A stretch of 56,245 nucleotides of DNA. It comes from JAEZVV01 sp036652035 (GTDB lineage: Bacteria; Pseudomonadota; Gammaproteobacteria; Burkholderiales; Burkholderiaceae_F). The notes under the pieces were generated by a model, which worked only from the letters and a program-made list of their open reading frames with translations, did not search any database and was not told the DNA's origin. The position numbers were made by a program, and so were the translations under genes. The DNA is taken from positions 1-56,245 of the forward strand of contig JAVVWR010000012.1 in the NCBI GenBank assembly GCA_036652035.1. The letters run 5' to 3'. Below, piece after piece: positions 32,916 through 40,735 of this stretch. How positions within the stretch are numbered: the first letter of the stretch is position 1; every line of letters begins with the position of its first letter.

Positions 32916-32943
32916 ACAAAACAAAGGGGAACCGAAGCTCCCC
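32916..32943 (-). terminator. Intrinsic terminator after dksA
   Basis: On the minus strand a GGGGA/TCCCC stem with an eight-base loop is followed by TTTGTTTTGT. It lies 25 bases after the dksA stop and separates dksA from the STAS gene. Confidence 0.7.
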
Positions 32944-32967
32944 CTGGGTTTCACGATCTAGGCTTTA

Positions 32968-33840
32968 TCAATCACCGTAGAGCTTCTGCTTGAGTTCGCG
33001 GCGCTGCTGCGCTTCGAGCGACAGGGTGGCGGTCGGCCGCGCCAACAGGCGGGGAATGCCGATCGGCTCGCCGGTCTCTTCGCACCAGCCGTAGTCGCCC
33101 GACTCGATCCGGTTGAGCGAAGCCTGGACCTTCTTGAGCAGCTTGCGCTCGCGGTCGCGGGTCCGCAGCTCAAGCGCATGCTCTTCCTCGATCGTGGCGC
33201 GATCGGCCGGGTCGGGAACGATCACGGTCTCCCGCAAGTGCTCGGTGGTCTCCCCCGCGTTGGCGACGAGCTCGCGCTCGACCTCACGCAAACGATGACG
33301 GAAGAAATCGAGCTGCGCCTCGTTCATGTAGTCGGACTCCGGCATGCGCAGGAGTTCTTCTTCGGAGAGGAGTCGTTTGCCATTGACCATGACGGAAGAT
33401 TCGCTTCTTGAGGCCGAGCGTTGCAGCAAGTAGTCGACCGCGGCCTTGACGTCACGATCGCTCACCGCCGGCGCCGGCTTGGGTGGTGCCATGCGTGGAG
33501 CGACAACTGCCGCAAACACGGGCGTGGGTAGGGGCACAGGAGCTGGAGCCGCCTTCTTGGCCGTCACCTTGGTGGCGACAGACTTCTTGGCGGCGGGCTT
33601 CTTGGCGGGCGCAGCCTTAGACGGCACTGCTTTGGCCGGCACGGTTTTGGCCACCGTCACCTTGGCGGGAGCGGCCTTGACCGATGCGGTTGTTTTTTTG
33701 ATGGGGACCGGCTTGGCGGTCGGTTTGACGGGAGCCGTTGCCTTCGACTTCGCCGCCACCTTGGGTGCTGCCTTCTTCACTGCGGGCGGAGCCGAGGCCT
33801 TTGTGGCCTTCTTCACCGCCGCCTTCTTGGCTTGCGCCAT
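32968..33840 (-). CDS. dksA: DksA-family RNA polymerase-binding regulator with long Lys/Ala/Pro tail
   Basis: A 290-residue protein. The C-terminal about 160 residues are a DksA core: the coiled-coil part (NEAQLDFFRHRLREVERELV, with the acidic tip further on) and the zinc-finger region YGWCEETGEPIGIPRLLARP. Only one of the four zinc Cys remains, as in the Cys-poor DksA form known from betaproteobacteria. The N-terminal about 110 residues are almost only Lys, Ala, Pro, Val and Thr (repeats like PAKK and KKAAPA), resembling bacterial histone H1-like tails, which E. coli DksA (151 residues) lacks. It binds the RNAP secondary channel with ppGpp in the stringent response; the tail may bind nucleic acid. 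Start ATG 33840. Confidence 0.93.
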   Translation of the reverse strand: MAQAKKAAVKKATKASAPPAVKKAAPKVAAKSKATAPVKPTAKPVPIKKTTASVKAAPAKVTVAKTVPAKAVPSKAAPAKKPAAKKSVATKVTAKKAAPAPVPLPTPVFAAVVAPRMAPPKPAPAVSDRDVKAAVDYLLQRSASRSESSVMVNGKRLLSEEELLRMPESDYMNEAQLDFFRHRLREVERELVANAGETTEHLRETVIVPDPADRATIEEEHALELRTRDRERKLLKKVQASLNRIESGDYGWCEETGEPIGIPRLLARPTATLSLEAQQRRELKQKLYGD

Positions 33841-33877
33841 TGCGACCTTCCCTGTTGCGTTCTCCGTCGTGCCGGCG

Positions 33878-34861
33878 TCAGCGCGCCAGACACGCCCCCA
33901 GGCCGTTGAGAATCGCGTCGCGCGGCAAGTTACGACCGATGAACACGATCTTGCTCGAAGGCTTTTCGTCCTTGCCCCACGGCCGGCCCACATCTGCGCC
34001 CATCAACATGTGGACTCCCTGGAAGATCATCCGGCGATTGGTGCCGTCCATGAAGAGCACGCCTTTATACCGAAGCAGGTCCTGGCCGTAAACCTGTGTG
34101 AGGGCTCCCAGATACTCCTCGAGCTTGGCTGGATCAAAAGCCTTGTTCGACTGGAAAACGAAAGATGAGATGGCGTCGTCGTGGTGATGGTGCGAATCGC
34201 CCGACAAAAAAGCGGGGTCGATGTCGAGCACGGCGTTGAGATTGAATCCACGTAAATCCAACACTTCGGCCACCGCGATCTCGCCCATGTGGACCGGCTT
34301 GATCGGAGCGCGCGGGTTCATGGCGCGCAGGCGCGCCTTCAATTCCGTGGCCTCGGCCTCGCTCACGAGGTCGGTCTTGGACAGCAGGATCCGGTCGGCA
34401 AAACCGACCTGGTTCTGCGCTTCGGGCTGGGCATCGAGCGTGGCGCCGCCATGCTTGGCGTCGACCACGGTGATCACGGCGTCGAGCAGGTAGTACTCGG
34501 CGATCGTGTCGTCCATGAAGAAGGTCTGAGCCACCGGGCCGGGGTTGGCCATGCCGGTGGTCTCGATGATGATGCGTTCGAAATCCACCTCCTTGGCCTC
34601 GCGCTTGGCGCGCAGCTCGGCGAGGATGCGCACCAGGTCGCCGCGCACGGTGCAGCAGATGCAGCCGTTGTTCATCTCGACGATCTGCTCGTCGGTGTCG
34701 CGCACCAGCAACTCGTTGTCGACGCCTTCCGAACCGAATTCGTTCTCGATCACGGCAATCTTGTGGCCGTGTTGCTCGGTCAGGATGCGGTTGAGCAGCG
34801 TGGTCTTGCCGGCGCCAAGAAAGCCGGTGAGGACGGTAACGGGGACTTGCGGTTCGTTCAT
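33878..34861 (-). CDS. CobW/YjiA-family GTPase (metal chaperone)
   Basis: A 327-residue G3E GTPase. Walker A is TGFLGAGKTTLLNR (about 12-25); the metal-binding GCICC motif is at about 66-70; SKTDLV is the nucleotide-specificity motif. A short His-rich loop (SHHHHDD) precedes the C-terminal domain, consistent with zinc or cobalt binding. Proteins of this family insert or allocate metal ions; next to dksA, where zinc-independent and zinc-dependent forms occur, a role in zinc homeostasis is plausible. The ATG at 34861 is chosen because homology starts at MNEPQVPVTVLTG. Confidence 0.92.
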   Translation of the reverse strand: MNEPQVPVTVLTGFLGAGKTTLLNRILTEQHGHKIAVIENEFGSEGVDNELLVRDTDEQIVEMNNGCICCTVRGDLVRILAELRAKREAKEVDFERIIIETTGMANPGPVAQTFFMDDTIAEYYLLDAVITVVDAKHGGATLDAQPEAQNQVGFADRILLSKTDLVSEAEATELKARLRAMNPRAPIKPVHMGEIAVAEVLDLRGFNLNAVLDIDPAFLSGDSHHHHDDAISSFVFQSNKAFDPAKLEEYLGALTQVYGQDLLRYKGVLFMDGTNRRMIFQGVHMLMGADVGRPWGKDEKPSSKIVFIGRNLPRDAILNGLGACLAR

Positions 34862-34943
34862 GCGATTTCCTCGCGCGATAACTGAAAAGGAGCGGCGACC
34901 CAGCGCCGCCAGTAGGGAGCCAGCAGGGGAAAATCCCGTCAAA

Positions 34944-36164
34944 TCAAGCGCAGCGCTTCAGGTGTAAGCCCTTGAGATACTCCCCCTCGGGGTGGGTCAT
35001 CAAGAGCGGATGGTCGCTGCCCGCGCCCAGGCGGCCGAGCATCCAGGCATCGACCTTGGCGTCGAACACCGCCCCGGCGGCGATTTTCTGGAACAGATCG
35101 GCATCGATCGCACCCGAACACGAAAAAGTCAGCAGATGACCTTCCGGGTTCAGAAGACGCAGGCCCGACAGGTTGATGTCCTTGTAAGCGCGCGCCGCCC
35201 GGTCAACGTGATGATGGCTGGCGGCGAACTTGGGCGGGTCAAGCACGATCAGATCGAAGGTCTCGCCCAGCTCGCGCAGACGGCGCAGCTCTTCGAACAC
35301 ATTGGCCTCGACCCAGCGCGCGCGATCGGCGCCAAAACCGTTGCGCTCGGCATTGGCCTGAGCCATCGCCAAGGCCTCGGCCGAGGAATCGATCGAAATC
35401 ACCTCCTCGGCGCCGCCCGCCAATAGGGCGAGCGAGAAACCACCGGTGTAGCAGAAACAGTTGAGCGCGCGCAGCCCGCGGCCATGGCGCGCGCGGAACG
35501 CCTCGGCCATGGCGCGCGCGGCGGCGCGGCTATCGCGCTGGTCGATGTAGAAACCGGTCTTGTGGCCGCGGCGAACGTCAACGCCATAGCGCACACCGTG
35601 TTCCATGATCTCGATCACGTCCGGCGGTTCTTCGCCCGCCAAGACGCCCAACGCCGCCTCGGGCAGGCCCTCGCGCTTGCGGGTCGCGGCGTCCGAGCGG
35701 TCGTAGACGTTGCGGCAACCGGTGGCCGCCACCAAGGCCTCGGTCAACACGGCGCGCTGGGCGTCAACCCCGGTGCCCTGGAACTGGGTCACCAGCTGGT
35801 CGCCGTAGCGGTCGACGATCAGGCCCGGCAGGCGGTCGGCCTCGCCAAACACCAGGCGGATCGCATCGGTCTTGCCGACCAGATCGGCGCGTGCCGCGAC
35901 GGCTTGGTTGACGCGCGCCACCAACCAGGTGGCGTCGATCGTCTCGGACTCGACAAAAGTCCAGCAGCGGGCCCGCAGCGTCGATTCCGGCGAATACGCC
36001 GCCCAGGCGAGAAACTTGCCGGCGGCCGAGCGCACGGCGACAGTCGCCCCCGCGGCCGGCTTGCCAAGCACCTTGGCGACGGCGCCCGCGTAAACCCAGG
36101 GGTGGCGGCGTTCGAGCGAGCGCTCCTTGCCAGGCTTGAGAATCAGTTCGGCGGGCGTGGTCAT
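34944..36164 (-). CDS. rlmI: 23S rRNA (cytosine-C5) methyltransferase RlmI-like
   Basis: A 406-residue class I SAM methyltransferase with an N-terminal PUA-type RNA-binding domain (about 5-80, KERSLERRHPWVYAGAV). The SAM-binding part shows LNCFCYTGGFSLALLAGGA and the catalytic-region motif LDPPKF; the late FSCSG contains the Cys typical of C5 methyltransferases. It should methylate 23S rRNA (C1962 in E. coli). It stands between xerC and the CobW GTPase, all leftward. Confidence 0.92.
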   Translation of the reverse strand: MTTPAELILKPGKERSLERRHPWVYAGAVAKVLGKPAAGATVAVRSAAGKFLAWAAYSPESTLRARCWTFVESETIDATWLVARVNQAVAARADLVGKTDAIRLVFGEADRLPGLIVDRYGDQLVTQFQGTGVDAQRAVLTEALVAATGCRNVYDRSDAATRKREGLPEAALGVLAGEEPPDVIEIMEHGVRYGVDVRRGHKTGFYIDQRDSRAAARAMAEAFRARHGRGLRALNCFCYTGGFSLALLAGGAEEVISIDSSAEALAMAQANAERNGFGADRARWVEANVFEELRRLRELGETFDLIVLDPPKFAASHHHVDRAARAYKDINLSGLRLLNPEGHLLTFSCSGAIDADLFQKIAAGAVFDAKVDAWMLGRLGAGSDHPLLMTHPEGEYLKGLHLKRCA

Positions 36165-36256
36165 GGAGTCTCGCTCTTTCAGAAAAGAGTGAGATTGTCG
36201 CGCAATCGACGATCACCCCGCCCTCAGACGCCAGCCGAGCGATCGCAGCACCCCGC

Positions 36257-37195
36257 TCAGCTCTTGCGCTTGGCGCGTGGGTGCGCCGCGTCGTAGGCCT
36301 TGGTCAGGTGCTGCCAGTCGAGCTGGGTGTAGATCTGGGTGGTTGAAATATTGGCGTGGCCGAGCAATTCCTGCACCGCCCTCAGGTCACCCGAAGACTG
36401 CAGCAGATGCGAGGCAAACGAGTGGCGCAGAACGTGCGGGTGGACTTTCACGCCCAGGCCGATGCGCACCACCAGCTGCTCGAGCCGGCTCTGCACGCTG
36501 CGCGCCGACAGGCGAGTGCCGCGGGCCGAGACAAACAACGCCCGATCCTCGGCGCCCGCGTGACCATCGCGCACGCCCAGCCATTCGCGCAAGGCCTCTG
36601 TCGCGTGCGAACCGATCGGCACCGCCCGCATTTTGTTGCCCTTGCCGGTGACAGTCGCCTCGCGCGCGGCCAGGTCGATCCAGCTCGCCGAGGCCGGCTG
36701 ATCATCCGCCGCGGCAAAGTGGCGTTGATCCAGCGAAACCAGTTCAGCCAGGCGCAGACCGCTTGAATACATCAACTCGACCATGGCGCGGTCGCGCAGA
36801 CCCAGCCAGCTGCCATCGGTCTCGTGCCCGGCCAGGGCCACCGCCTGGTCGGCCGAGAGCGCCTTGGGCAGAGGCTTGGGCCCCTTGGGCGCCCGGATTC
36901 CCGCCACCGGATTGGCCGACACCTCGCCGCGCTGCCCCAGCCACTGATAGAAACTGCGCCAGGCCGACAGCAGCCGCGCCAGAGAACTCGGCGCCAGCCC
37001 TTGCGCATGCAGGCGAGCCACGGCGCGACGAACATCGAGCGCATCGACCGCGAGCAGCGATCGGTCGGCGGCGACCTCGCTCAAGTGCACCAGGTCGCGC
37101 CGATACGCCGCCAGCGTGTGGGGCGAAGCGCGGCGCTGGGTCGCGAGCGCTGTCAGGAAGGCTTCGATCAGCGGATCGGCCGCCGCTGGCGTCAT
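36257..37195 (-). CDS. xerC: Tyrosine recombinase XerC
   Basis: A 312-residue site-specific recombinase. The N-terminal SAM-like DNA-binding domain (about 1-95) is followed by the catalytic domain with Arg in SSGLRLAEL, HVLRHSFASH (H-x-x-R), the late GHANISTTQIYTQLD with the nucleophile Tyr. With XerD it resolves chromosome dimers at dif. The start overlaps the upstream DUF484 gene by four bases (ATGA), within the classic dapF-DUF484-xerC order. No dif-like site is seen nearby. Confidence 0.96.
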   Translation of the reverse strand: MTPAAADPLIEAFLTALATQRRASPHTLAAYRRDLVHLSEVAADRSLLAVDALDVRRAVARLHAQGLAPSSLARLLSAWRSFYQWLGQRGEVSANPVAGIRAPKGPKPLPKALSADQAVALAGHETDGSWLGLRDRAMVELMYSSGLRLAELVSLDQRHFAAADDQPASASWIDLAAREATVTGKGNKMRAVPIGSHATEALREWLGVRDGHAGAEDRALFVSARGTRLSARSVQSRLEQLVVRIGLGVKVHPHVLRHSFASHLLQSSGDLRAVQELLGHANISTTQIYTQLDWQHLTKAYDAAHPRAKRKS

Positions 37196-37866
37196 CGCGT
37201 CAGGCGTACCAGGGCCGCGCTGGCCAGATCGGCCATGCGACGCAGGAACTCGGTTCCCATGGCGACATGAAAGCGTGCCTTGTCGGGCGAACCCAGCACC
37301 ACCAGACCGAAGGTCGAGTTCGAGCCGGCCACCCGCAACGGCAACATCACCAGGCTTTGCACTTCACCCGGGTTATGGGTGAGCCAGCCGGCCGCATCGA
37401 AGCCGACATTGGCGCCGCAATACGGCGAGGCCATCGAATTGGCGAGCGCAGTCACGTCGTCGCCGGCCAATGAGGCAGCCGGCAGATGCGAATACTCGGT
37501 GGCCACGCGCCATAGCCGCACCGCGCCGAAGGGAACGTCGAAAATGCGCTTGAGTTCTTCGACCACCACCTCGGGCATGGCCGCCACGTCGGTCTGCATC
37601 AGCAGATGGCGCGACCAGTCGGTGAGCTTGTCGGCGATCACGTCATTTTCCTGACCGTGGTGGATCAGCTCGGCCATGCGCGCCTCGAGCGCCTTGATCC
37701 GATCGCGCAACATCATCGACTGGCGCTCGACCAACGAGATCGCCCCGCCATTGGTGGGATGCGGCAGTTGCAAACCGCCCAAAAGTTCAGGGTACTGGGT
37801 GAAGAAATCGGGGGTCTCGACCAGGAAGCCGGCAACGTCCTGCTCGGTCAGCGTGGGCTGGGTCAT
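37192..37866 (-). CDS. DUF484 family protein (GAF-like)
   Basis: A 224-residue protein of the DUF484 family, typical between dapF and xerC. It opens with DVAGFLVETPDFFTQYPELL and LQLPHP, has a helical region with SLVERQSMMLRDRIKALEAR, and a C-terminal GAF-like fold ending AALVRLTR. Its biochemical function is not known. It overlaps dapF upstream and xerC downstream by four bases each, so translation is coupled. Confidence 0.93.
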   Translation of the reverse strand: MTQPTLTEQDVAGFLVETPDFFTQYPELLGGLQLPHPTNGGAISLVERQSMMLRDRIKALEARMAELIHHGQENDVIADKLTDWSRHLLMQTDVAAMPEVVVEELKRIFDVPFGAVRLWRVATEYSHLPAASLAGDDVTALANSMASPYCGANVGFDAAGWLTHNPGEVQSLVMLPLRVAGSNSTFGLVVLGSPDKARFHVAMGTEFLRRMADLASAALVRLTR

Positions 37867-38729
37867 GGAATATCAATCTCGCCTTCAAAAACCTTCACGG
37901 CCGGGCCGGTCAACCAGACCGGCCGCGGCGTATCCGCCTCGACGCCGTCCCACGCCAGGGTGAGCCGGCCACCGCGGGCCTCGACCTCGACGCTCGCGTC
38001 GAGCAAGCCGCGGCGAATCCCCGCCACCACTGCCGCACACGCGCCAGTACCGCACGCCAGGGTCTCTCCCACGCCACGCTCCCATACCCGCAGGCGCACA
38101 TGAGTCCGGTCGACGATCTGCATGAAACCGGCGTTGACCCGGCGCGGAAAGCGCGGATGGTGCTCGATCACCGGGCCATCCTTGGCCACTGGCGCAGCGT
38201 CCACATCGTCGACCAGCTGCACCGCGTGCGGATTGCCCATCGACAGCACCGAGACCCACAAGTCGCGCCCGTGCACCGGCAGCGGCCACAGCTCGTCGTG
38301 ACCATCGACCCGCGGCGCAAGGCCCAGCCCGTTAAACGGAACACGGGCCGGCTCGAACACCGGCACCCCCATGTTGACGCTGACGCGCCCGTCGTCTTCG
38401 AGCCGCGGCGCGATCACGCCAGCCAGGGTTTCGACCCGGATCTCGCGCTGCGTGGTCAGGCCGATGTCGTGCACAAAGCGCACGAAGCAACGCGCGCCAT
38501 TGCCGCATTGCTCCACTTCGCCGCCGTCCTGGTTAAAGATGCGGTACTTGAAATCGACCCCGGCCTGGGTGGACGGCTCGACCAGCAGAATCTGGTCAGC
38601 GCCCACGCCAAAACGGCGGTCGCCAAGAAAGCGCAGCTGGTCCGGGGTGAGGGAAAAGGGCTGGCGAACGCCGTCGATCATGACGAAATCGTTGCCCGCG
38701 CCCTGCATCTTGTTGAAGCGAAGTTTCAT
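37863..38729 (-). CDS. dapF: Diaminopimelate epimerase
   Basis: A 288-residue enzyme converting LL- to meso-diaminopimelate for lysine and peptidoglycan synthesis. The two catalytic Cys are visible in EQCGNGARCF (about 75) and ETLACGTGACAA (about 220). The start MKLRFNKMQGAGNDFVMIDG at 38729 is canonical; the longer frame to 38789 is not. It overlaps DUF484 by ATGA and begins a coupled three-gene unit with xerC. Confidence 0.97.
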   Translation of the reverse strand: MKLRFNKMQGAGNDFVMIDGVRQPFSLTPDQLRFLGDRRFGVGADQILLVEPSTQAGVDFKYRIFNQDGGEVEQCGNGARCFVRFVHDIGLTTQREIRVETLAGVIAPRLEDDGRVSVNMGVPVFEPARVPFNGLGLAPRVDGHDELWPLPVHGRDLWVSVLSMGNPHAVQLVDDVDAAPVAKDGPVIEHHPRFPRRVNAGFMQIVDRTHVRLRVWERGVGETLACGTGACAAVVAGIRRGLLDASVEVEARGGRLTLAWDGVEADTPRPVWLTGPAVKVFEGEIDIP

Positions 38730-38795
38730 GGCGCGATTATCGCCGAGGCGGCTCGCACGATCATGGCGCTGTTGTCCTGCCCGCGACACCCAAGA

Positions 38796-39674
38796 TCAAT
38801 AAATCGACACAGCGCCGGGCGGGCGGGTCTTGAAGCGGCGGTGCGTCCAGAGATACTGCTCGGGCATGCGCAGTACCCAGCGTTCGATCTCGCGGTTCAT
38901 CCGCTCGGTATCGGCTTCCACCGAATCGCTCGGAAAGTCCGCCCAGGGCGCTTCGAAATGAAGGGTGTAGCCCTCGGCCGTCATCTCGGTCACCGCCATC
39001 ACCACCTTGGCGCCAGTGAGCTTGGCCAGCCGCGAGACCATCGGGACGGTCGCCGCCGGAACGCCAAAGAAGGGCACGAACACCGAATTGGCGATGCCAT
39101 GGTCCATGTCCGGCAGGTAATAGAAAGGCAGCCCGTCGCGCAAGGCGCGAATCACCGGCCGCAAGTCGTTTTTGTCACTCTTGGCCACCAGCACCGGATC
39201 GTTGAAGCGCTGGCGGCCCTTCAACAGGAATTCGTCCCAGGTCGCGTTCGACTGCTTCTGATAGATCGACACGCCACGCACGATGGTGTTGAAGCGGATT
39301 CCACCCGCGTCGAGCCCGGCGAAATGCGGCGCGATCATGATCAGCGGCCGGTTAGCCGCGTCATCGACAAACTCGCGTCCCTCGAGCTTCACATAGGCTT
39401 CAAGCTGCTCACGGCTGCCGCGCCACAGGACCGAGTGGTCGAGCGCGCCACGGGCGATATTGCGAAAACACTGGCGCGCCACCGCCACCCGCTGCTCTTC
39501 GCTCCAGTGCGGAAAGCACGCGGCCAGATTGGCGAGCGTGACGCGGCGACGCGGCACCACCACCCACCACAGCAGATCGCCAAAGAAATTGCCGAGCCGG
39601 GTACGCGAGCTCTGCGGCCAGCTGGCGGTGGAATTGATCAGAGCGATCCAGAGTCGCGCCAAAAAAGCGTTCAT
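38796..39674 (-). CDS. LpxL/HtrB-family lysophospholipid acyltransferase (first of two)
   Basis: A 292-residue membrane-associated acyltransferase of the lipid A late-acylation family. The catalytic H-x4-D is PHFAGLD (about 117-122); the YLPDMDHG and PEQYLWTHRRFKTRP stretches are family features. It transfers a secondary acyl chain to Kdo2-lipid A at the inner membrane. The start at 39674 overlaps the end of the second acyltransferase gene by four bases (ATGA). Two tandem copies next to metK is a known betaproteobacterial layout. Confidence 0.93.
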   Translation of the reverse strand: MNAFLARLWIALINSTASWPQSSRTRLGNFFGDLLWWVVVPRRRVTLANLAACFPHWSEEQRVAVARQCFRNIARGALDHSVLWRGSREQLEAYVKLEGREFVDDAANRPLIMIAPHFAGLDAGGIRFNTIVRGVSIYQKQSNATWDEFLLKGRQRFNDPVLVAKSDKNDLRPVIRALRDGLPFYYLPDMDHGIANSVFVPFFGVPAATVPMVSRLAKLTGAKVVMAVTEMTAEGYTLHFEAPWADFPSDSVEADTERMNREIERWVLRMPEQYLWTHRRFKTRPPGAVSIY

Positions 39675-40549
39675 GGCCAATCCTGCTCCGGCGGCTTGAC
39701 GCCGCCAGGCACCTTGTAACGGTTGTAGCCCCACAGATACTGCTCGGGCTTGTCGTGCACCATGGTTTCGAGACCACGGTTCATCGCAGCGGCGTCGTGA
39801 GCGGGATCACCGGTGAGGGCCTCGGCGAGCCGCCGAGCGTGGACTCGCCAGCCAGCCCCCTGCGGCAAGCGCTCGCCCCAGATGAAGAGGACGATGCCGT
39901 CGAACTGGCGCGCCAGCTTGGACGGCAAGGTCATGGTGTAGGCCGGCCGACCAAAGAAAGGCGCCCACACCCCGTCGCCATTGGAAGGCACCTGGTCGGG
40001 CAGGATGCCGACCGCCTGCCCGGTTTTCATGGCCCGCATCAGCTTGCGAACACCGGAGACATCGGCCGGCGCCAGAACGATGCCATCGCTCACGCGCCCG
40101 GCGGCGACGATCTGGCGCAACACCGGCTTGCGCGGCACGCGATACAGAACGGTGATCGAACGCTGGCTCGCCGGCGCCACGCTGGCAGCAAACCACTGCA
40201 CCGTGACCTCGAAGCAGCCCAGGTGGGGCGTGAGAAAGACGATCGGGCGGCCCTCGGCCATCGCGTCGTCGATCACAGCGCGGTCAGCCGGCGCCACCGA
40301 GACTTTCGCCAGCATGTCGGCGCGCGGGCGCATCCAGACCCAGGGAGTCTCCAGCGCCTGCCGGCCGGCCTCGCGCCGGGCGGCCGCAGCGAACCGCACC
40401 GGGTCGTAGCCGGCCTGCGCCAGGTTCTCGCGCAGGCGCCGGCGGTAACTGCCGGAAAACCAGTAGACCAGCGTTCCCAGGCCGCCACCGATGGCGTGGA
40501 CCAGGGACAAGGGCAGGGCGGCTATCCGCCGAAAAATGAACTCGATCAC
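39671..40549 (-). CDS. lpxL: LpxL/HtrB-family lipid A acyltransferase (second of two)
   Basis: A 292-residue late acyltransferase with an N-terminal hydrophobic anchor (about 8-30). The catalytic box here is H-x4-E (TPHLGCFEVT, about 108-117), and PDQVPSNGDGVWAPFFG and PEQYLWGYNRYKVP follow. The start is GTG at 40549 with AAGG upstream; the much longer open frame on this strand is a shadow of metK. It is the first gene of the leftward block and is divergent from metK. Which acyl position each of the two enzymes uses cannot be decided from sequence. Confidence 0.92.
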   Translation of the reverse strand: MIEFIFRRIAALPLSLVHAIGGGLGTLVYWFSGSYRRRLRENLAQAGYDPVRFAAAARREAGRQALETPWVWMRPRADMLAKVSVAPADRAVIDDAMAEGRPIVFLTPHLGCFEVTVQWFAASVAPASQRSITVLYRVPRKPVLRQIVAAGRVSDGIVLAPADVSGVRKLMRAMKTGQAVGILPDQVPSNGDGVWAPFFGRPAYTMTLPSKLARQFDGIVLFIWGERLPQGAGWRVHARRLAEALTGDPAHDAAAMNRGLETMVHDKPEQYLWGYNRYKVPGGVKPPEQDWP

Positions 40550-40596
40550 GCTTTGACCTTGACGCAAACCCGTACACCAGCCCCCGGACTGATCGA

Positions 40597-40602
40597 TATA
40601 AT
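40597..40602 (+). promoter_or_regulatory. -10 box of the metK promoter
   Basis: A perfect TATAAT. No good -35 is found at 16-18 bases. A start point near 40609 would give a 127-base leader before the metK start. Confidence 0.6.
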
Positions 40603-40615
40603 GATGATTCGCCGA

Positions 40616-40718
40616 GTTAACTAGACAACTTGCGGGGCGAAGCGGCCAAGGATACCGAAGCCGCTGAAAAATTCCGCTAAAGCGTCGCCGCATTCCGCGG
40701 GGGACGCTGTCTCTTAAC
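40616..40718 (+). promoter_or_regulatory. Structured metK leader RNA, candidate regulatory element
   Basis: Between the TATAAT box and the metK ribosome site the RNA can fold into a closed structure. GTTAA (40616-40620) pairs with TTAAC (40714-40718), and AGAC (40623-40626) with GTCT (40709-40712). Inside are two hairpins: AGCGGC/GCCGCT (40641-40646 with 40660-40665) and AGCGTC/GACGCT (40681-40686 with 40703-40708). CGCTAAAGCG at 40675-40684 could form a competing hairpin. The element ends six bases before the GGAG ribosome site. I do not recognise it as SAM-I, SAM-II or SAH type. A SAM-responsive role is inferred only from position. Confidence 0.5.
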
Positions 40719-40735
40719 CATGTGGAGTGTGGCAA

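Noticed and set aside
32673..32954. N-terminal extension of the STAS protein to 32954
   Set aside because: The residues are Arg/Gly-rich without pattern and include the region of the dksA terminator; GTG at 32672 is a better start.
36257..37195. Integrase of a mobile island
   Set aside because: Coupled to dapF and DUF484 by ATGA overlaps, this is the housekeeping XerC; no attachment repeats or cargo genes are seen.
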